A DNA stretch of 7,705 bases from the NCBI GenBank assembly GCA_937860195.1, contig CALMBN010000171.1, forward strand, positions 1 to 7,705, given 5' to 3'. The notes beneath the pieces are model-generated. The model saw nothing but the letters and a program-made list of their open reading frames with translations. It ran no database searches and had not been told where the DNA came from. The DNA comes from an uncultured Novosphingobium sp. Lineage in GTDB: Bacteria > Pseudomonadota > Alphaproteobacteria > Sphingomonadales > Sphingomonadaceae. The translations under genes were made by a program, and so were the position numbers. Position 1 is the first letter of the stretch, and every line of letters starts with the position of its first letter. Positions 5,973 to 7,705 of this stretch are shown here, one piece after another.

Positions 5973-7388
5973 GTGAGCAACGATCCGACATTTCTGGCTG
6001 AAGGCCGCAGTGACGCGCAAGGTCGCCTGGTTTCCGCCAGCGAGCCGTTGGCGGGCCTGCAGTATGACTGCGGTGGCGAAATTCCCGGTGCAATTGCGAT
6101 TCCAGCCCTGTGCGAGCTGGAAGCCAAGGCTCGCAATTTTGGTCTGAAGCTGGCACGTGCAGTCCAGGCAAGCAATGGGCGCGAAAGCATAGCTGCCTGG
6201 ATCGAGATTGAACCAAAAGCCGATGAAGGCTGCGTGATCCGGGTCAGAAGTTGGCAGGTGAAGGCACTGCCCATCGAAGACCCATCCCAAACCGCGGAGC
6301 ATCGTGCTGCGATTGACCGGACCTTGGCGGAATTGACGGCCCGGCTCGATGCCAGGCAACGCTTGCTGACTGTAAGCAGTGACACGGTTGAGCTGACCGA
6401 ACTGGCTGAGGCCATGCGCAGTGGGATCGGTCGGCCATGGACAGACTTTGTGCTTGTAGAGGGCGCAGCACACGAACAGCCGATGCATTGGCGCTTGCTT
6501 GATGGTGCGAAAGTAATGCTTGCGGGATCTGCACGTCATTGGCGCGCCAGTCTGTTGCCGCAGCAGGTGCCGGGGCAGGACCCAATCGGGTTTGAGCTCT
6601 GTCTGACCGCTGACACGCCCTTGCCGCCAGCAGGGCCAAGGACTCTTCCAGGCATTGCCGGGCCAATCGACAGTGAGCCAGGGCTGATCGGCCGCGATAT
6701 TGCGCCGGTGCTTCGCCAGCCGATTGCCCGGATTATCGCCAATGCCGAAACAATCCGAACCCGCATGGCCGGACCTTTGACCGACGAATACAGCCAGTAT
6801 GCGGCCGACATCGCGGCAGCGGGGCAACATTTGCTGGCACTGGTAGAAGATCTGGCTGACCTCGAGGTGGTCGAGGCAGTAGAATTCAACACCGCGCCAG
6901 ACCGGATCGATCTGGCCGATGTTGCAAAGCGTGCGGCCGGAATCCTTGGCGTACGCGCGCAGGAACGCGGAATCACTATCGATGCGCCGAAAACAGGCGA
7001 GCATCTATCGGCTGTTGCCGAGTTTCGCCGGGTTTTGCAGATCATGCTAAACGTGGTCGGTAATGCGATCCGCTATGGACCTGACAAGTCGCAGATCTGG
7101 ATCAGGCTGGAAGAAGCCGGTGATCGGGCTCGACTGATCGTGGCCGATCAAGGCCCGGGGCTGAGCGACGAGCAGCAGGCGAAAGTGTTTGAAAAATTCG
7201 AACGGCTTGGCCGCAGCGGCGAAGACGGCGGATCGGGACTGGGCCTCTATATATCACGCCGTCTGGCCCGTGCGATGGGCGGTGATTTGACGGTCGAAAG
7301 CGCGCCGGGGCAGGGCGCACGTTTCATCCTCGAATTGCCTGCGGACTTGCTCGCGTCAGCCCCGACTGCCGCGCAGAACCCAGATTAG
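5973..7388 (+). CDS. Histidine-kinase-like protein with intact ATPase domain but no phosphoacceptor His (pseudokinase)
   Basis: 471 residues from GTG 5973, 7 bases after the previous stop, with AAGGCAGG just upstream. The same frame is open further upstream, but that part is a shadow of the preceding gene. There is no membrane helix, so the protein is cytosolic. The N-terminus has a PAS-like sensory start (QGRLVSASEPLAGL, 16-29). A second possible sensor region lies at about 155-215. The DHp-like helix pair spans about 237-300. In DIAPVLRQPIARIIANAE (242-259), which aligns with SHELRTPL, the phosphorylated His is Pro245 while Leu-Arg-x-Pro is kept. The HATPase_c domain is complete: N box with Asn360 and Asn364, G1 DQGPG (392-396), F box VFEKFERLG (405-413), G2 GGSGLGLYIS (419-428). 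It should bind ATP but not autophosphorylate on the usual residue, comparable with DivL, where Tyr replaces His. It is the last gene of the run. Its 3' end overlaps the convergent gene by 33 bases. Confidence 0.82.
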   Translation: MSNDPTFLAEGRSDAQGRLVSASEPLAGLQYDCGGEIPGAIAIPALCELEAKARNFGLKLARAVQASNGRESIAAWIEIEPKADEGCVIRVRSWQVKALPIEDPSQTAEHRAAIDRTLAELTARLDARQRLLTVSSDTVELTELAEAMRSGIGRPWTDFVLVEGAAHEQPMHWRLLDGAKVMLAGSARHWRASLLPQQVPGQDPIGFELCLTADTPLPPAGPRTLPGIAGPIDSEPGLIGRDIAPVLRQPIARIIANAETIRTRMAGPLTDEYSQYAADIAAAGQHLLALVEDLADLEVVEAVEFNTAPDRIDLADVAKRAAGILGVRAQERGITIDAPKTGEHLSAVAEFRRVLQIMLNVVGNAIRYGPDKSQIWIRLEEAGDRARLIVADQGPGLSDEQQAKVFEKFERLGRSGEDGGSGLGLYISRRLARAMGGDLTVESAPGQGARFILELPADLLASAPTAAQNPD

Positions 7389-7571
7389 GCCCGCGCCAAA
7401 CGCCGCGAAGATCAGCCCGTAGAGCGTCCAGGCCCGGTCTGCCAACATGAAGCTTTCGGGCGGCCACATGATGATGCCCAGCCCCTGCAATGCCCAGAAC
7501 AAGCCGCTGAAAACCATCAAGCCGCCCATGCCGATATACAGGCCGCGCAGCAGGCTCTTGATTGTATCCAT
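7356..7571 (-). CDS. Small two-helix membrane protein, function unknown
   Basis: 71 residues from ATG 7571. Helices lie at about residues 9-31 (GLYIGMGGLMVFSGLFWALQ) and 45-66, the loop contains WPPESFM, and the tail is short and basic. The WALQGLG...SFM..DRAW pattern recalls a loose group of small proteobacterial membrane proteins with no known role; I cannot name a family. The start is well supported by a strong Shine-Dalgarno sequence, GGGAGGG (7579-7585, minus strand). It lies 40 bases downstream of the gltA stop on the same strand, so read-through transcription from gltA is likely. Its last 33 bases overlap the end of the convergent kinase-like gene. Confidence 0.72.
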   Translation of the reverse strand: MDTIKSLLRGLYIGMGGLMVFSGLFWALQGLGIIMWPPESFMLADRAWTLYGLIFAAFGAGLIWVLRGSRG

Positions 7572-7575
7572 AGTC

Positions 7576-7599
7576 AGTCCCTCCCGTGTCAGGGGGACT
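7576..7599 (-). promoter_or_regulatory. Intercistronic hairpin overlapping the ribosome-binding site of the small membrane gene
   Basis: On the minus strand AGTCCC (7599-7594) and GGGACT (7581-7576) are perfect inverted repeats, giving a 6-bp stem with a 12-base loop. The 3' arm contains part of the GGGAGGG Shine-Dalgarno sequence of the downstream gene. No U-tract follows, so it does not look like an intrinsic terminator for gltA. It could limit translation or stabilise an mRNA end, but a stem this short may also be chance. Confidence 0.3.
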
Positions 7600-7611
7600 A
7601 TTGCTGCAAAC

Positions 7612-7705
7612 TCAGCGCTTGTCGAGTTTCAGGTAATCGCGCTGGATTGGGCCGGTGTAGAGCTGGCGCGGCCGACCGATCTTCTGGCCGGGATCGCTGA
7701 TCATC
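7612..7705 (-). CDS. gltA: Citrate synthase, C-terminal 30 residues (5' part beyond window)
   Basis: The minus-strand frame ending in TGA at 7614-7612 encodes the extreme C-terminus of a type II (hexameric, Gram-negative) citrate synthase. The stretch KIGRPRQLYTG followed by RDY and a terminal DKR closely parallels the end of E. coli GltA (IARPRQLYTGYEKRDF..). The enzyme condenses oxaloacetate and acetyl-CoA to citrate in the TCA cycle, in the cytoplasm. Active-site residues are outside the window. The frame stays open to the right edge. The small membrane protein gene follows 40 bases downstream. Confidence 0.93.
   Translation of the reverse strand, partial: MISDPGQKIGRPRQLYTGPIQRDYLKLDKR

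Noticed and set aside
5859..7004. Minus-strand open frame of 381 codons antisense to the kinase-like gene
   Set aside because: The opposite strand encodes clear HATPase motifs. The antisense product is rich in Cys, Arg and His without recognisable domains.

Overview
The window looks like chromosomal DNA from an alphaproteobacterium, most likely Sphingomonadales (Sphingomonas, Novosphingobium or Erythrobacter type). The reasons are the moderately high GC content, the RNase J / DUF1467 gene pair, the citrate synthase C-terminus, and a large TipN-type coiled-coil membrane protein. I saw no mobile element, tRNA, rRNA or CRISPR array. Nearly all of the sequence is coding.

Layout. Positions 2-412 (+) hold the 3' end of a ribonuclease J gene. 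A small two-helix membrane protein of the DUF1467 family follows at 417-683 (+), 4 bases later. Convergent to it, with overlapping stop codons, is a gene of about 2.6 kb on the minus strand (680-3298). Its product has two N-terminal membrane helices, a very long coiled coil and a conserved-looking C-terminal domain, an architecture that matches the Caulobacter polarity protein TipN. A 69-base divergent intergenic region (3299-3367) contains a near-match to a CtrA box. It leads into a four-gene plus-strand run: an Hpt-like protein (3368-3670), a nucleotidyltransferase-like/membrane protein (3780-4973), an unrecognised Ala-rich helical protein (4997-5965) and a histidine-kinase-like protein (5973-7388). 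The window ends with two minus-strand genes: a small membrane protein (7356-7571), whose 3' end overlaps the kinase gene by 33 bases, and upstream of it the last 30 codons of citrate synthase gltA (7612-7705).

The most interesting part is 680-7388. Three of the four plus-strand genes belong to recognisable enzyme or phosphotransfer folds but lack the residues that define activity. The Hpt-like protein has Met where the phosphoaccepting His should be. The kinase has Pro where the DHp His should be, although its ATP-binding domain is complete. The membrane protein resembles a sugar-nucleotidyltransferase/CDP-alcohol phosphotransferase fusion but has lost the DGxxAR motif. Together with the divergent TipN-like gene and the CtrA-like box, this suggests a polarity or cell-cycle regulatory locus built from pseudo-enzymes, loosely analogous to the pseudokinase DivL. 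The individual motif losses are read directly from the sequence. The joint function is inference.
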